From Robertmurraya korlensis NBRC 107688 (GTDB lineage: Bacteria; Bacillota; Bacilli; Bacillales; Cytobacillaceae): a stretch of 64,000 bases of DNA. The notes beneath the pieces are model-generated. The model was not told where the DNA came from. It worked only from the letters and a program-made list of their open reading frames with translations, and did no database searches. Shown one piece after another: positions 36,391 through 45,153 of the stretch. The translations under genes were made by a program, and so were the position numbers. The stretch is taken from contig NZ_BCVH01000001.1 of the NCBI RefSeq assembly GCF_001591645.1, positions 310,001 to 374,000 on the forward strand, in the 5' to 3' direction. How positions within the stretch are numbered: the stretch's first letter is position 1; each line of letters opens with the position of its first letter.

Positions 36391-37437
36391 ATGAAAAGAG
36401 CTTTATCATTATTGTTCGTCTTATGTTTAATGATTCTAGGTGCGTGTTCACAACAATCCGCAAATAATGAGAGTAATAAGGAACCAGAAAAAGCCAATGG
36501 AGCTACCAATGAGAAGTTAATGAAATTAGCCGTTGTAACATCAGAAGATCGATCGCTTACAAAAGGGTTAGTAAAGTTTGGAGAATTAGTAGAAGATAAA
36601 ACAAATGGATCCATAAAAGTAGAGGTATATCCAAACGGTCAACTAGGTGGGGATCGCGAAGTATTTGAATCGTTACAGTTTGGTTCTATTCAAGGAACAA
36701 CAATGTCAACAGGTCCAATCGCTCAGTTTGTTCCTAAGTTTAACGTTTTTGACTTGCCGTTCTTATTTCCAAACTCTGAAGTTGCCTATGAAGTATTAGA
36801 CGGAAAAATTGGAACTGATTTATTAGCAGAGTTAGAGAGTCAGAATGTAGTAGGTTTAAACTATTGGGAGAATGGTTTTAGACATTTAACAAATGGTGTA
36901 AAGGAAGTAAAAACACCAGATGATGTAAAAGGATTAAAGATTAGAACTCTTGAAAATGATCTGCATATGGATATTTGGTCTGAATTAGGTGCAAACCCAA
37001 CTCCTATGGCGTTCACAGAATTATTCGCAGGATTACAACAAGGGGTAGTCGATGGTCAAGAAAATCCAGTCGGGAATGTTACAGCTAATAAATTTTATGA
37101 AGTACAAAAATACTTATCGAAGACTGGCCATGTATATAATGCGAGTCCATTCTTAATTAGCAAAGATTTTTGGAATACACTAAGCGATGAGGAAAAAAAG
37201 GCAGTACAAGAAGCGGCTGATGAAGCTAGAGATTATCAAAGAGAGTTAAACCAAAAAGAGGATGAAGATGGATATAAATTCCTAACTGAAAATGGTATGA
37301 CGGTTACTGATATTACTGACGAAGAAAAGGACGCGTTCCTAGAAAAGGTTAAACCAGTTTATGAAAAGTATTCTGCTAGTATTGGAGAGGAATTTGTAGA
37401 CGAATTATTAGCAGAAATTAATAACTTGAGAAAATAA
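36391..37437 (+). CDS. dctP: TRAP transporter solute-binding lipoprotein DctP
   Basis: 348 residues with a lipobox (LILGACS) and the DctP fold: LMKLAVVTSEDRSLTKGLVKF, VYPNGQLGGDREVFE, the LKIRTLEN block with the carboxylate-binding Arg, and QQGVVDGQENP. The protein captures an organic anion outside the membrane for the DctQM permease. TRAP substrates include C4-dicarboxylates, uronates, sialate, 2-oxo acids and sulfonates; which applies is not readable. AAGGAG SD. A hairpin follows. Confidence 0.92.
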   Translation: MKRALSLLFVLCLMILGACSQQSANNESNKEPEKANGATNEKLMKLAVVTSEDRSLTKGLVKFGELVEDKTNGSIKVEVYPNGQLGGDREVFESLQFGSIQGTTMSTGPIAQFVPKFNVFDLPFLFPNSEVAYEVLDGKIGTDLLAELESQNVVGLNYWENGFRHLTNGVKEVKTPDDVKGLKIRTLENDLHMDIWSELGANPTPMAFTELFAGLQQGVVDGQENPVGNVTANKFYEVQKYLSKTGHVYNASPFLISKDFWNTLSDEEKKAVQEAADEARDYQRELNQKEDEDGYKFLTENGMTVTDITDEEKDAFLEKVKPVYEKYSASIGEEFVDELLAEINNLRK

Positions 37438-37446
37438 GCTACACCG

Positions 37447-37474
37447 AGCTTAAGGGGTCAATCCCCCTTAAGCT
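37447..37474 (+). terminator. Intercistronic hairpin after dctP
   Basis: AGCTTAAGGGG / CCCCTTAAGCT perfect stem with a short T tract. Likely raises dctP transcript over dctQM, as expected for a binding protein. Confidence 0.6.
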
Positions 37475-37535
37475 TTCATCATATCTTCGTGATACATAAA
37501 TAAAGTATTCTCCCTTAGAAAGAGGTGAATGGTAT

Positions 37536-38027
37536 ATGAAATTATTACACTGGATTGACGAGCATTTTGAAGAGTTATTTATAGCTGCTTTTTCTTTTGT
37601 AATGGTAGTTGTTATTTCTATTCAGGTATTTATGAGATATGTTCTGCAGGATTCATTACCTTGGTCAGAGGAATTAGCTAGGTACTGCTTTATTTGGTTA
37701 GTGTACTTAGGTATTAGCTATGGAGTGAAAAAGCAAAAACATATGAGTGTGGATGTACTTTATTTAGCCCTAAAAGGGAAATCACAAGCAGCCTTGAGGA
37801 TAGTAGGAAATTTATTGTTTTTGGCTTTTGCTCTTTTTGGAATAATCTATGGATACCAAATTACAATGAAGCTCCTAACATGGGGGCAGTTGTCACCTGC
37901 ACTTAGCTTGCCAATTGGTTTTGTTTATCTAGCTGGGCCAATTGGTTTGGGATTAACAGGTATCCGTTTGATTCAACAAATTATTCAGCAGGTAAAAATT
38001 ATTATCGGGAAAGAAGCTCCACAATAA
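37536..38027 (+). CDS. dctQ: TRAP transporter small permease DctQ
   Basis: 163 residues with four membrane helices and the DctQ signature WSEELARYCFIWLVYLG followed by MSVDVLY. Subunit of the permease complex with DctM. AGAGGTG SD. Confidence 0.9.
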   Translation: MKLLHWIDEHFEELFIAAFSFVMVVVISIQVFMRYVLQDSLPWSEELARYCFIWLVYLGISYGVKKQKHMSVDVLYLALKGKSQAALRIVGNLLFLAFALFGIIYGYQITMKLLTWGQLSPALSLPIGFVYLAGPIGLGLTGIRLIQQIIQQVKIIIGKEAPQ

Positions 38028-38077
38028 TAACTGCTTTCATAATTATTTTTAAAATGTAATGAAACGGAGGGGAAAAA

Positions 38078-39355
38078 GTGACAGCAATTGTATTATTTGG
38101 AAGTCTTGCTCTTTTTTTATTACTTACCGTGCCGATTGGTATTTCAATAGGATTATCAACATTAGTGACTATTTTTTATACTGGTTCTATGCCGTTAGAA
38201 TATTTAGCACAGGGATTAATCACTTCAATTGATTCATTCCCGCTATTAGCTGTTCCCTTTTTTATTCTAGCTGGGGAGATTATGGGGAAAGGCGGACTAT
38301 CTGATCGACTATTTAAAGTTGCTAATACGATTGTTGGAGACAAAACAGGCGGTATTGCTATTGCAGCAATTATTACTTGCATGTTTTTTGCAGCCATTTC
38401 TGGCTCAGGCCCAGCAACTGTTGCCGCTGTTGGAGGAATCATGATACCGGCAATGATTAAACAAGGCTATGATAAGAAATTTGCAACAGCAGTTGTCTGT
38501 GCGGCTGGTTCTATAGGCGTCATCATTCCTCCAAGTATTCCAATGGTTATGTATGGAGTAGTTGGAAGTCAATCAATAGGGAAATTGTTTATTTCGGGAA
38601 TCCTACCAGGAATATTAGTAGGTGTAGCCTTAATGATTTGGACGTATATTTATTCTCGAAAACAAGGGTACAAAGGTATTGGAAAAAGCACGTTTAAAGA
38701 GTTCTTGAAAGCCACTTGGGATGCAAAATGGGCACTTTTAGTCCCTCTCATTATATTAGGTGGAATTTATGGAGGGATTTTTACCCCTACTGAAGCAGCT
38801 GGAGTTGCCGTTGTATACGGGTTTATCGCTGGAGTGTTCTTTTACCGTGAGCTTAAAATTAGAGATTTACCTCGAATGCTGATTGATAGTGGTATAACGA
38901 CAGCAACGATTATGCTAATCGTTGGAACGGCAACTGCATTCGGTCGAATACTTACGGTGGAACAAATTCCGAGTCAAATTACCGAGGGATTACTCTCTAT
39001 TTCTAGTAACCCGATTATTATTCTTTTGTTAATCAATATTTTACTTTTAATAGTAGGATGTTTTATGGATACGGTTGCAGCTATTATTATTTTAACTCCA
39101 CTCTTATTGCCCGTAGCAATGAATATTGGCGTAGACCCTATCCACTTTGGTTTAATTATGGTTGTCAATTTAGCAATAGGTTTTATTACACCTCCACTGG
39201 GGGTAAACTTATTTGTAGGATCTAGTGTTTCGGGAATTTCAATAGAATCACTAGCGAAAGCAGTTATGCCATACTTTATTGCTATGGTTATTACACTTCT
39301 GATTTTAACTTATATACCACAAGTGTCTTTATTTTTAGTAGAGTTTATGGAATAA
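38078..39355 (+). CDS. dctM: TRAP transporter large permease DctM
   Basis: 425 residues with about 12 membrane helices, family motifs PLLAVPFFILAGEIM, AISGSGPATVAAVG and GGIYGGIFTPTEAAG. It forms the sodium-coupled transport channel. GTG start, GGAGGGG SD. No strong terminator follows, so LacI may be partly co-transcribed. Confidence 0.93.
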   Translation: MTAIVLFGSLALFLLLTVPIGISIGLSTLVTIFYTGSMPLEYLAQGLITSIDSFPLLAVPFFILAGEIMGKGGLSDRLFKVANTIVGDKTGGIAIAAIITCMFFAAISGSGPATVAAVGGIMIPAMIKQGYDKKFATAVVCAAGSIGVIIPPSIPMVMYGVVGSQSIGKLFISGILPGILVGVALMIWTYIYSRKQGYKGIGKSTFKEFLKATWDAKWALLVPLIILGGIYGGIFTPTEAAGVAVVYGFIAGVFFYRELKIRDLPRMLIDSGITTATIMLIVGTATAFGRILTVEQIPSQITEGLLSISSNPIIILLLINILLLIVGCFMDTVAAIIILTPLLLPVAMNIGVDPIHFGLIMVVNLAIGFITPPLGVNLFVGSSVSGISIESLAKAVMPYFIAMVITLLILTYIPQVSLFLVEFME

Positions 39356-39470
39356 CAAAGTTGACAGTGATACTTATATACTACATAGTTATAGTATATT
39401 AATTGTTTAACTGTAGTATTTAAGTTACTGAATAGAAATTAAATTATTTTTGGTGAGCTGGTGATTAAAG

Positions 39471-40478
39471 ATGACGCATAAAAAAAGAGTAACTCTGCAA
39501 GATGTAGCAAATCATGCTGGCGTTTCCCGGGCGACTGCATCATTAATTGTTCGTGGCAGTTCTAAAATTGCAGAAAAGACAAAACAGAAGGTATTGAATT
39601 CAATGCATGAGCTGGGCTACGTGTATGACAGAGTTGCTGCCAATATGCGGTCACAGTCTTCTTCTACAGTTGGGTTAATTATTACTGACATTGCGAATCC
39701 ATTTTACGCGGAACTACTTAGAGGTGTTCATCATTCATTAGAGGAAGCAGGATACACTGTATTCCTTGGCACTACTTTTGACTCGGATATGAAACAGGAA
39801 CAGCTTATATCGAGAATGCTCGAACATCGGGTTGGTGGAATTATTTTATGTCCTGTTTCAGAAAGCTCAAAAAATAGTATTGAACGGGTGAAGTCGATCG
39901 ATATCCCACTTGTTTTAGCGGTGAGGGAAATTGAAAACGTTTCCTGTGATTATGTAGGAATTGACTACGAAGTGGGAGCTCAAATGGCTGTAAACCACCT
40001 AATTCAAAGAGGCCATAGAAGAGTTGCTTTTCTTGGCGGAACTTCCCATTCAACTGCTTGGAAGGAAAGGCGGAATGGGTATTGTAGTGCGTTAAAACAA
40101 GCGGGCTTAGACATCGATGAGACATTAGTTATAGAAAGTCCTGTTACTAGAGAAGGCGGAATGGGAGCAATTCGTAAAGTGTTGTTCCAAGCAAATCCAC
40201 CAACGGCGGTCTTTTGTTTTAATGACTTAGTTGCACATGGTGTTATGCTTGGATTAAACGATGCGGGATTAAAGCCTGGGCAAGATCTCGCTGTTGTTGG
40301 TTTCGATAATAATAATGAGGCACCATTATATAACCCACCATTAACTACCGTTTCTTCTTATGCTAGACTTATAGGCTCACAGGCGGCAATTCTACTTCAC
40401 CAAAGAATTGTGAATCAGGATCGTGAAAACCAGCGAATTATCTTGCAACCGGAATTGGTAGTTAGAAAATCTTCATAA
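39471..40478 (+). CDS. LacI family transcriptional regulator
   Basis: 335 residues: N-terminal LacI helix-turn-helix (VTLQDVANHAGVSRATASLIVRG), a hinge (AANMRSQSSSTVGLI) and a periplasmic-binding-protein-like sugar or acid effector domain. It sits between dctM and a divergently placed permease and is the best candidate for binding the TTAGATCGATCTAA sites, since LacI operators are palindromes with a central CG. Weak SD (GGTGAGCTGGTG). Confidence 0.9.
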   Translation: MTHKKRVTLQDVANHAGVSRATASLIVRGSSKIAEKTKQKVLNSMHELGYVYDRVAANMRSQSSSTVGLIITDIANPFYAELLRGVHHSLEEAGYTVFLGTTFDSDMKQEQLISRMLEHRVGGIILCPVSESSKNSIERVKSIDIPLVLAVREIENVSCDYVGIDYEVGAQMAVNHLIQRGHRRVAFLGGTSHSTAWKERRNGYCSALKQAGLDIDETLVIESPVTREGGMGAIRKVLFQANPPTAVFCFNDLVAHGVMLGLNDAGLKPGQDLAVVGFDNNNEAPLYNPPLTTVSSYARLIGSQAAILLHQRIVNQDRENQRIILQPELVVRKSS

Positions 40479-40496
40479 TTGATTCTTGTAACAGAA

Positions 40497-40516
40497 AGGG
40501 AGCCTAGAGGCTCCCT
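40497..40516. terminator. Bidirectional terminator between lacI and permease
   Basis: AGGGAGCC / GGCTCCCT with TAGA loop between convergent genes; T-rich to the right (ATTTTA), A-rich to the left. Confidence 0.7.
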
Positions 40517-40519
40517 ATT

Positions 40520-41881
40520 TTAAATGATAAAGCTTAGTTGATAGGCAATAAGTATACAAATAACCATAAAAGATATGGCGAACAAAATATTCCATATTCC
40601 CATTCGATAAGAATTTAGTTTTAACTGATCAGCTAAAAGTGATACGGATAAGTTAAAAGGACTATACATGACGGATGCTAGGCTGCAAGTGATCAGTACA
40701 ACGGCCAATGAAACTGATGAAATGCTGGGTAAAAGTGGATGTAGTAGGGTTGCTAAAAGTGTAAGAGACACCAAAGGATGAAAACCAATAAGAGATAAGA
40801 CAAGAAAATATCCACCAATTACTAAATAAAGCAATAACCTATGATCTGAAGTTTCTACAAATAGAGTTTGCAAATTATAAATGAATGTCGATTTCGAAAT
40901 CATTCCTACTAAGAACCCTGCGCTTAAAAACATAAAATAATAATTGGAAAGCCCTCTTGTTCTTTCTACCCATAGTGGAACGGCAACTTTCCTATACCTA
41001 TTCCCTATGCCAATGAAGGATGCCCATAGAAAGGAAATTGGAATGATCACTAATACCATGGAAAAAAGAAAGCCTAAATCAAGGAACCGTTGAACTACCG
41101 TAACAACTAATACAAGGAGTAGGAGTAATAGAATTAATTCAATAATTTTTCTATATGTCTTTACTAGATGTATCTGATCTATATATTCGATTTCAATTAC
41201 CGATCGTGAATGTTTAAAATGAGAAAGAAACCAATCAATCAAAATAAACAATAGAACAATTGAAATGATTATTGGAAAAAATTCGAAATAATCGGTATTA
41301 GTAATGTCTAGAGATGTCACAACCATCACTTCAAGTGGATTCCATATAAGACAGAGTGCATATGCACGTAACAGGTTTTGTGTATAAAATTTTTCTTGGC
41401 TTTTTTCTGGAATTTGCTGAAGAGTTTTTTTCAAGGAGTTTCTCAGAAGTGGAATGGTAGCAATATTTAAAAATAGTCCTAAAAGATGGCAAACAAGAAA
41501 ACTTCTCCTATATAGTTTACTTACGTTCTTAATTCCTTTCTGAAGTAATAAATTTAGATTTTTATCGTATTTTCCCACTCGAATAAGAGTATTTATAAAG
41601 GGGAGAACCAAAAAAAGGGAGAGCATGCCTAGCATTGAGTCAAAATGCAAAAATAGATGATACCAGGGAAGAGCATTTTTTAAAATGTTGCTGAAATATA
41701 AACAACCACCTATAGATAGAAAGACAAATCCAGAATAGAGATACATTCCTGATGCATGAAAAAAAGAGACGATTAATCCAATGATAGCTACCATACCAGT
41801 AATAAAAGGGAACACAGGGCTGGATGTGAAGTTGGATGCAATATACAAAATGATTAGTATTGAATATACATAGAATCTCAT
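40520..41881 (-). CDS. Polytopic membrane protein, probable permease
   Basis: 453 residues with about 11-12 hydrophobic helices, an AYALCLIWNPLEVMVV stretch and LVSLTLLATLLHPLLP near the C-terminus. The layout (two helical halves joined by a cytosolic linker near residue 225) recalls ion-transporter superfamily anion permeases, but I do not recognise a family. Operator site 3 lies 24 bases before its start, so it belongs to the same regulon as the TRAP genes and might export or import the same class of compound. SD AAAGGAG is 12-13 bases from the ATG, longer than usual. Confidence 0.6.
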   Translation of the reverse strand: MRFYVYSILIILYIASNFTSSPVFPFITGMVAIIGLIVSFFHASGMYLYSGFVFLSIGGCLYFSNILKNALPWYHLFLHFDSMLGMLSLFLVLPFINTLIRVGKYDKNLNLLLQKGIKNVSKLYRRSFLVCHLLGLFLNIATIPLLRNSLKKTLQQIPEKSQEKFYTQNLLRAYALCLIWNPLEVMVVTSLDITNTDYFEFFPIIISIVLLFILIDWFLSHFKHSRSVIEIEYIDQIHLVKTYRKIIELILLLLLLVLVVTVVQRFLDLGFLFSMVLVIIPISFLWASFIGIGNRYRKVAVPLWVERTRGLSNYYFMFLSAGFLVGMISKSTFIYNLQTLFVETSDHRLLLYLVIGGYFLVLSLIGFHPLVSLTLLATLLHPLLPSISSVSLAVVLITCSLASVMYSPFNLSVSLLADQLKLNSYRMGIWNILFAISFMVICILIAYQLSFII

Positions 41882-41904
41882 AGGATTAAACTACTCCTTT
41901 ACTG

Positions 41905-41918
41905 TTAGAACGATCTAA
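41905..41918. promoter_or_regulatory. Palindromic operator, site 3 (TTAGAACGATCTAA)
   Basis: One base from the consensus, in the 5' region of the reverse-strand permease gene. Confidence 0.6.
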
Positions 41919-41940
41919 CTACTTACTTACTTACTTACTA
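41919..41940. repeat. ACTT tetranucleotide repeat
   Basis: About four and a half ACTT copies directly next to operator site 3 and 40-60 bases before the permease ATG. Such tracts can change length. Confidence 0.6.
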
Positions 41941-42005
41941 AATAATACTAAACGTCATCATCAACGTCCATTACTTTTTAAATTATTAGGAAAATTCAGT
42001 AAATG

Positions 42006-42052
42006 TGTTTGCAAACAAGCGGAAATCATGTATTATTATGGTAACGCTTTCT
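42006..42052. promoter_or_regulatory. Palindrome and cre-like site before the lyase gene
   Basis: TGTTTGCAAACA (42006-42017) is a perfect palindrome that also contains a TTGCAA -35 candidate, with TATTAT 16 bases further as -10. A cre-like TGGTAACGCTTTCT (42039-42052; its complement fits better) follows immediately. Confidence 0.5.
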
Positions 42053-42104
42053 TTATTGCTGTTACCATAGTTAAAAGGTGGGGATCTAACCTAACATATT
42101 TTTA

Positions 42105-42118
42105 TTAGATCGATATAA
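42105..42118. promoter_or_regulatory. Palindromic operator, site 4 (TTAGATCGATATAA)
   Basis: Identical to site 1; 58 bases before the lyase ATG. A half site GATCTAA lies at 42083-42089. Confidence 0.65.
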
Positions 42119-42175
42119 TAACTATCTTCTGACAGTTTAGGTACAGTAAGAACTATTAAGTAAAGGAGTGAACGT

Positions 42176-43138
42176 ATGAACAATCTAACAGTATTTGATC
42201 TACCTTCAAGGGCTTATATTTGCGAAGTTGCTCCTCGCGATGGATTCCAAGCTATAAATGATCAATGGATTCCTACAGAAGAAAAAGTATCAATCATCCG
42301 ATCGTTAGCAGAAACAGGAGTTACTTCAATCGAGATTACCTCGTTTGTTCATCCAAAGGCTATACCTCAATTAAAAGATGCTACAGAGGTTGTCAAGTCG
42401 TGTAACGACTTGAAAAATATTAAATTCAGAGCATTAGTTCCAAACGTAAAAGGAGCAGAAAGGGCCATTGAGGCAGGCATAACAAAGATAAAGCTCATGT
42501 TATCTGCCACTGACTCGCATAGTATCTCTAATGCCAATTGCGGAACGGAAGAAGCACAGAATGGTTTTTATCCGATCATTGAATTAGCACAGAAGAAGGG
42601 GATAGAGGTAGGAGGGTCTATATCGGTAGCTTTTGGATGCCCGTTTGAGGGGAACGTTCCTCAAGAAAGAATAAATCAGATTGTGTATAGATACGAATCT
42701 ATGGGTATTAACGAAATTTCATTGGCAGATTCGACTGGTACTGCAAATCCAAAGCAAGTATATGAAATGCTTGGCCATTTACGGAATACTTTTCCCGATA
42801 TTTTATTTACTTTACACCTCCATAATACAAGAGGTCTTGCTATTGCAAATGCAGTAAGTGCGTTGCAGCAGGGAATTATTCATTTTGATAGTTCAATAGC
42901 TGGACTTGGAGGTTGCCCATATTTACCCGGAGCAACAGGAAATGTCGCAACCGAAGATCTAGCTTATGCATTTCATGAAATGGGGATTGAGACGGGAATG
43001 GATCTTAAAAAGGTTATCCACACTGCACAGGCTGTAAAACAGAAGCTAGGATGCCGTAGTGAAAGTTATATGTTGAAAGCCGGTCCATCGTCTCTTTTAC
43101 ACACAAAAGTAACAAGTCAACAAAAAATAGAAAAATAA
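42176..43138 (+). CDS. HMG-CoA lyase family (DRE-TIM) enzyme
   Basis: 320 residues of the DRE-TIM metallolyases: EVAPRDGFQ near the start supplies the catalytic Arg-Asp, HLHNTRG the metal-binding His pair, and GLGGCPYLPGATGNVATED the flexible active-site loop of HMG-CoA lyases. The family cleaves HMG-CoA to acetyl-CoA and acetoacetate, but paralogues cleave other 3-hydroxy acyl-CoAs. No CoA ligase or transferase lies in this cluster, so the true substrate is open. AAAGGAG SD, 5' leader with operator site 4. Confidence 0.85.
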   Translation: MNNLTVFDLPSRAYICEVAPRDGFQAINDQWIPTEEKVSIIRSLAETGVTSIEITSFVHPKAIPQLKDATEVVKSCNDLKNIKFRALVPNVKGAERAIEAGITKIKLMLSATDSHSISNANCGTEEAQNGFYPIIELAQKKGIEVGGSISVAFGCPFEGNVPQERINQIVYRYESMGINEISLADSTGTANPKQVYEMLGHLRNTFPDILFTLHLHNTRGLAIANAVSALQQGIIHFDSSIAGLGGCPYLPGATGNVATEDLAYAFHEMGIETGMDLKKVIHTAQAVKQKLGCRSESYMLKAGPSSLLHTKVTSQQKIEK

Positions 43139-43178
43139 CTGGGTAACGAGATTAGCTTGCATGTTGGGGAGGGAAATG

Positions 43179-44030
43179 ATGACAAGACCATTTTCAATTG
43201 CGCACCTTACTGCACTTAATTGTACTCCAGCTGAAATCATTCATATTGCTTCTAGAGTGGGTTATGATTTTGTGAGTCTTCGGCCTATTTATATGGGTTT
43301 ACCAGGAGAGCCTAATTATGATCTTGCAAATAATAAACAGATGATGAGAGATACAAAGGCAGCACTTGCAGACACAGGTTTGAGGTTACTGGATATTGAG
43401 TTAGCTAGAATTTTTGATGGAATGGATCCATTAAACTATTTGCCAGCTTTTGAAGTTGCTGCAGAATTAGGTGGACGCCATGTTCTAAGCAGTATTTGGA
43501 CAGATAACCGGAATTATGCGATTGAGAAATTTGGAGAAGTATGCGATCTTGCTAAACAATTTGATCTTTCAGTTGAACTTGAATTTGTACCCATAGCAAG
43601 CGTCAGGACTCTTGCAGATACGCTAGATATTCTTCATTCTGCAAATCGATCTAACGCAGGAATTATGATTGATACGCACCATTTTCACCGTTCAGGAGAT
43701 CAACTGGAGGAGCTCCAAAAAATTCCTAGTTCGTACTTTCATTATTTCCACCTATGCGATGCTCCTTATCAAGCACCAACGTCGGTTGATGAAATGAAAC
43801 GGATCCTAAGGGAGGAACGTCTCTATGTTGGCGAAGGGGGAATTGATATTTCAGGTATCGTAAACAGTATACCAGTGAACACACCTTGCTCGATTGAAAT
43901 GCCAAATATTAAACGAGTAAAAGAGCTAGGCTATGAAGAGTACGCACGACGCTGTTTAGAAACTGCCAAAGATTTTCTTTCTATTCATGCAACCGAAGAG
44001 AAATCGTTACGTAAAAAAATTGGTCTTTAG
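43179..44030 (+). CDS. Sugar phosphate isomerase/epimerase-like TIM barrel
   Basis: 283 residues of the xylose-isomerase-like AP endonuclease 2 superfamily, with metal-ligand candidates in ELEFVP, IMIDTHHFHRSGD, YFHLCDAP and the late EMPNIKRV Glu. Members act as epimerases, dehydratases or isomerases in sugar acid catabolism. I prefer the ATG at 43179, five bases after GGGGAGGG, to one at 43161. It lies 40 bases after the lyase gene and is probably co-transcribed. Confidence 0.75.
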   Translation: MTRPFSIAHLTALNCTPAEIIHIASRVGYDFVSLRPIYMGLPGEPNYDLANNKQMMRDTKAALADTGLRLLDIELARIFDGMDPLNYLPAFEVAAELGGRHVLSSIWTDNRNYAIEKFGEVCDLAKQFDLSVELEFVPIASVRTLADTLDILHSANRSNAGIMIDTHHFHRSGDQLEELQKIPSSYFHYFHLCDAPYQAPTSVDEMKRILREERLYVGEGGIDISGIVNSIPVNTPCSIEMPNIKRVKELGYEEYARRCLETAKDFLSIHATEEKSLRKKIGL

Positions 44031-44105
44031 TTTTCTGATTAATTTATATTTTCAGTTATATAGTAAATATTTAATTGCTATTCTTTGGAACAAAAGGTAC
44101 TATTA

Positions 44106-44119
44106 TGTTAACGCTTTCT
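44106..44119. promoter_or_regulatory. cre-like site before the Zn-dehydrogenase operon
   Basis: TGTTAACGCTTTCT; its complement AGAAAGCGTTAACA matches the cre consensus at 13 of 14 positions. It sits just after a possible promoter TTGCTA (44075) - 17 - TACTAT (44098). Confidence 0.65.
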
Positions 44120-44124
44120 TCATT

Positions 44125-44138
44125 TTAGATCGATCTAA
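44125..44138. promoter_or_regulatory. Palindromic operator, site 5 (perfect TTAGATCGATCTAA)
   Basis: Perfect 14-base palindrome, 20 bases before the dehydrogenase start and six bases after the cre-like site. It defines the consensus for the other five sites. Confidence 0.75.
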
Positions 44139-44157
44139 TAATTAGGTGGTGGTCATT

Positions 44158-45153
44158 ATGTGGGGATTACATTTGAAAAACCCCGGGGAACTAGAACTAA
44201 AAGAATTTCCAGTTGAATCCCCTCTTAGAGAAAACGAAGTTAGAATTAAACTCATTTATGGCGGTATCTGTGGTTCTGATATTGGTGTTTATAAGGGAAA
44301 GATTGGCCACGCAAAGTACCCGGTTCGACCTGGTCACGAGTTAGTAGGGAGAGTTATTGAGGTCGGTGAAAAGGTCGAGCTTACCACAGGAACAAAGGTT
44401 GTAGTTACACCTAATACTTTTTGTGGAGAATGTGAGAATTGTCAAAGAGGCTATCGTAATATTTGTTCTTTCAAGGAATCTCTTGGAGTCAATGTGGATG
44501 GGATTTTTTCAGAAGAGATTACGATTTCATCAAAGTATGTTCTTCCAATTCCTGAGGAATTACAGGATGAAAAAGCAGTTTTAATTGAACCATTCGCTGT
44601 TATAACTCATGCTTTTGAAAAAGCTTTTATTACAAAGGGTACAACTGTAGGAATTATTGGTTGTGGAACGGAAGGAATGCTCGCAATCGCTTTAGCCAAC
44701 TTTCTTGGAGCGAAGGTTACTGCGATAGATATTTACCAATCAAAGCTTGAAAAAGTAAAAGTTGCTTTTGGGGTTCATACGGTTTTAGCTCAAGAAGTGA
44801 AGGACGAAAAGTTTGATGTTGTAATTGAAGCAGCTGGGGTAAAACAGGCTGTAGAACAAGCGGTACGAGTGGTTAAACAAGGCGGATCTGTCATTTTAAT
44901 AGGTCTAACTCCAGAAGCAACTTTGCCAATTGTTCAGATTGTAAGAAATGAAATTACGATTCATGGATCAATAATTTATAATTTTCCGGAGGATTTTTCT
45001 AAGTGTGTAAATTATTTACTTAATGATGATTTTGATGTAAAGCCAATTATTTCTAATATTTTCCCTCTTAAAGAGTTTAAAAAGGCATATATTTACGCCA
45101 TCTCAGGCCAGTGCGGCAAAATATTATTAGATTTTAAAGGAGGCCATATATGA
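44158..45153 (+). CDS. Zinc-dependent medium-chain dehydrogenase
   Basis: 331 residues of the MDR alcohol/polyol dehydrogenase family: catalytic zinc ligands in GGICGSDIG and GHELVGRV, structural-zinc cysteines CGECENCQRGYRNIC, and a Rossmann GIIGCGTEG motif. It oxidises a secondary alcohol such as a polyol or hydroxy acid, or runs the reverse reaction; related to threonine/sorbitol dehydrogenases. The ATG at 44158 follows TAGGTGGTGG; its stop overlaps the ThDP gene (ATGA). Confidence 0.88.
   Translation: MWGLHLKNPGELELKEFPVESPLRENEVRIKLIYGGICGSDIGVYKGKIGHAKYPVRPGHELVGRVIEVGEKVELTTGTKVVVTPNTFCGECENCQRGYRNICSFKESLGVNVDGIFSEEITISSKYVLPIPEELQDEKAVLIEPFAVITHAFEKAFITKGTTVGIIGCGTEGMLAIALANFLGAKVTAIDIYQSKLEKVKVAFGVHTVLAQEVKDEKFDVVIEAAGVKQAVEQAVRVVKQGGSVILIGLTPEATLPIVQIVRNEITIHGSIIYNFPEDFSKCVNYLLNDDFDVKPIISNIFPLKEFKKAYIYAISGQCGKILLDFKGGHI

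Noticed and set aside
39361-39395. TTGACA as a lacI promoter
   Set aside because: No -10 box at 16-18 bases; the nearest TATAGT is 23 bases away.
43640-43665. Operator-like ATCGATCTAA inside the epimerase gene
   Set aside because: Only part of the palindrome, inside coding sequence; likely chance.
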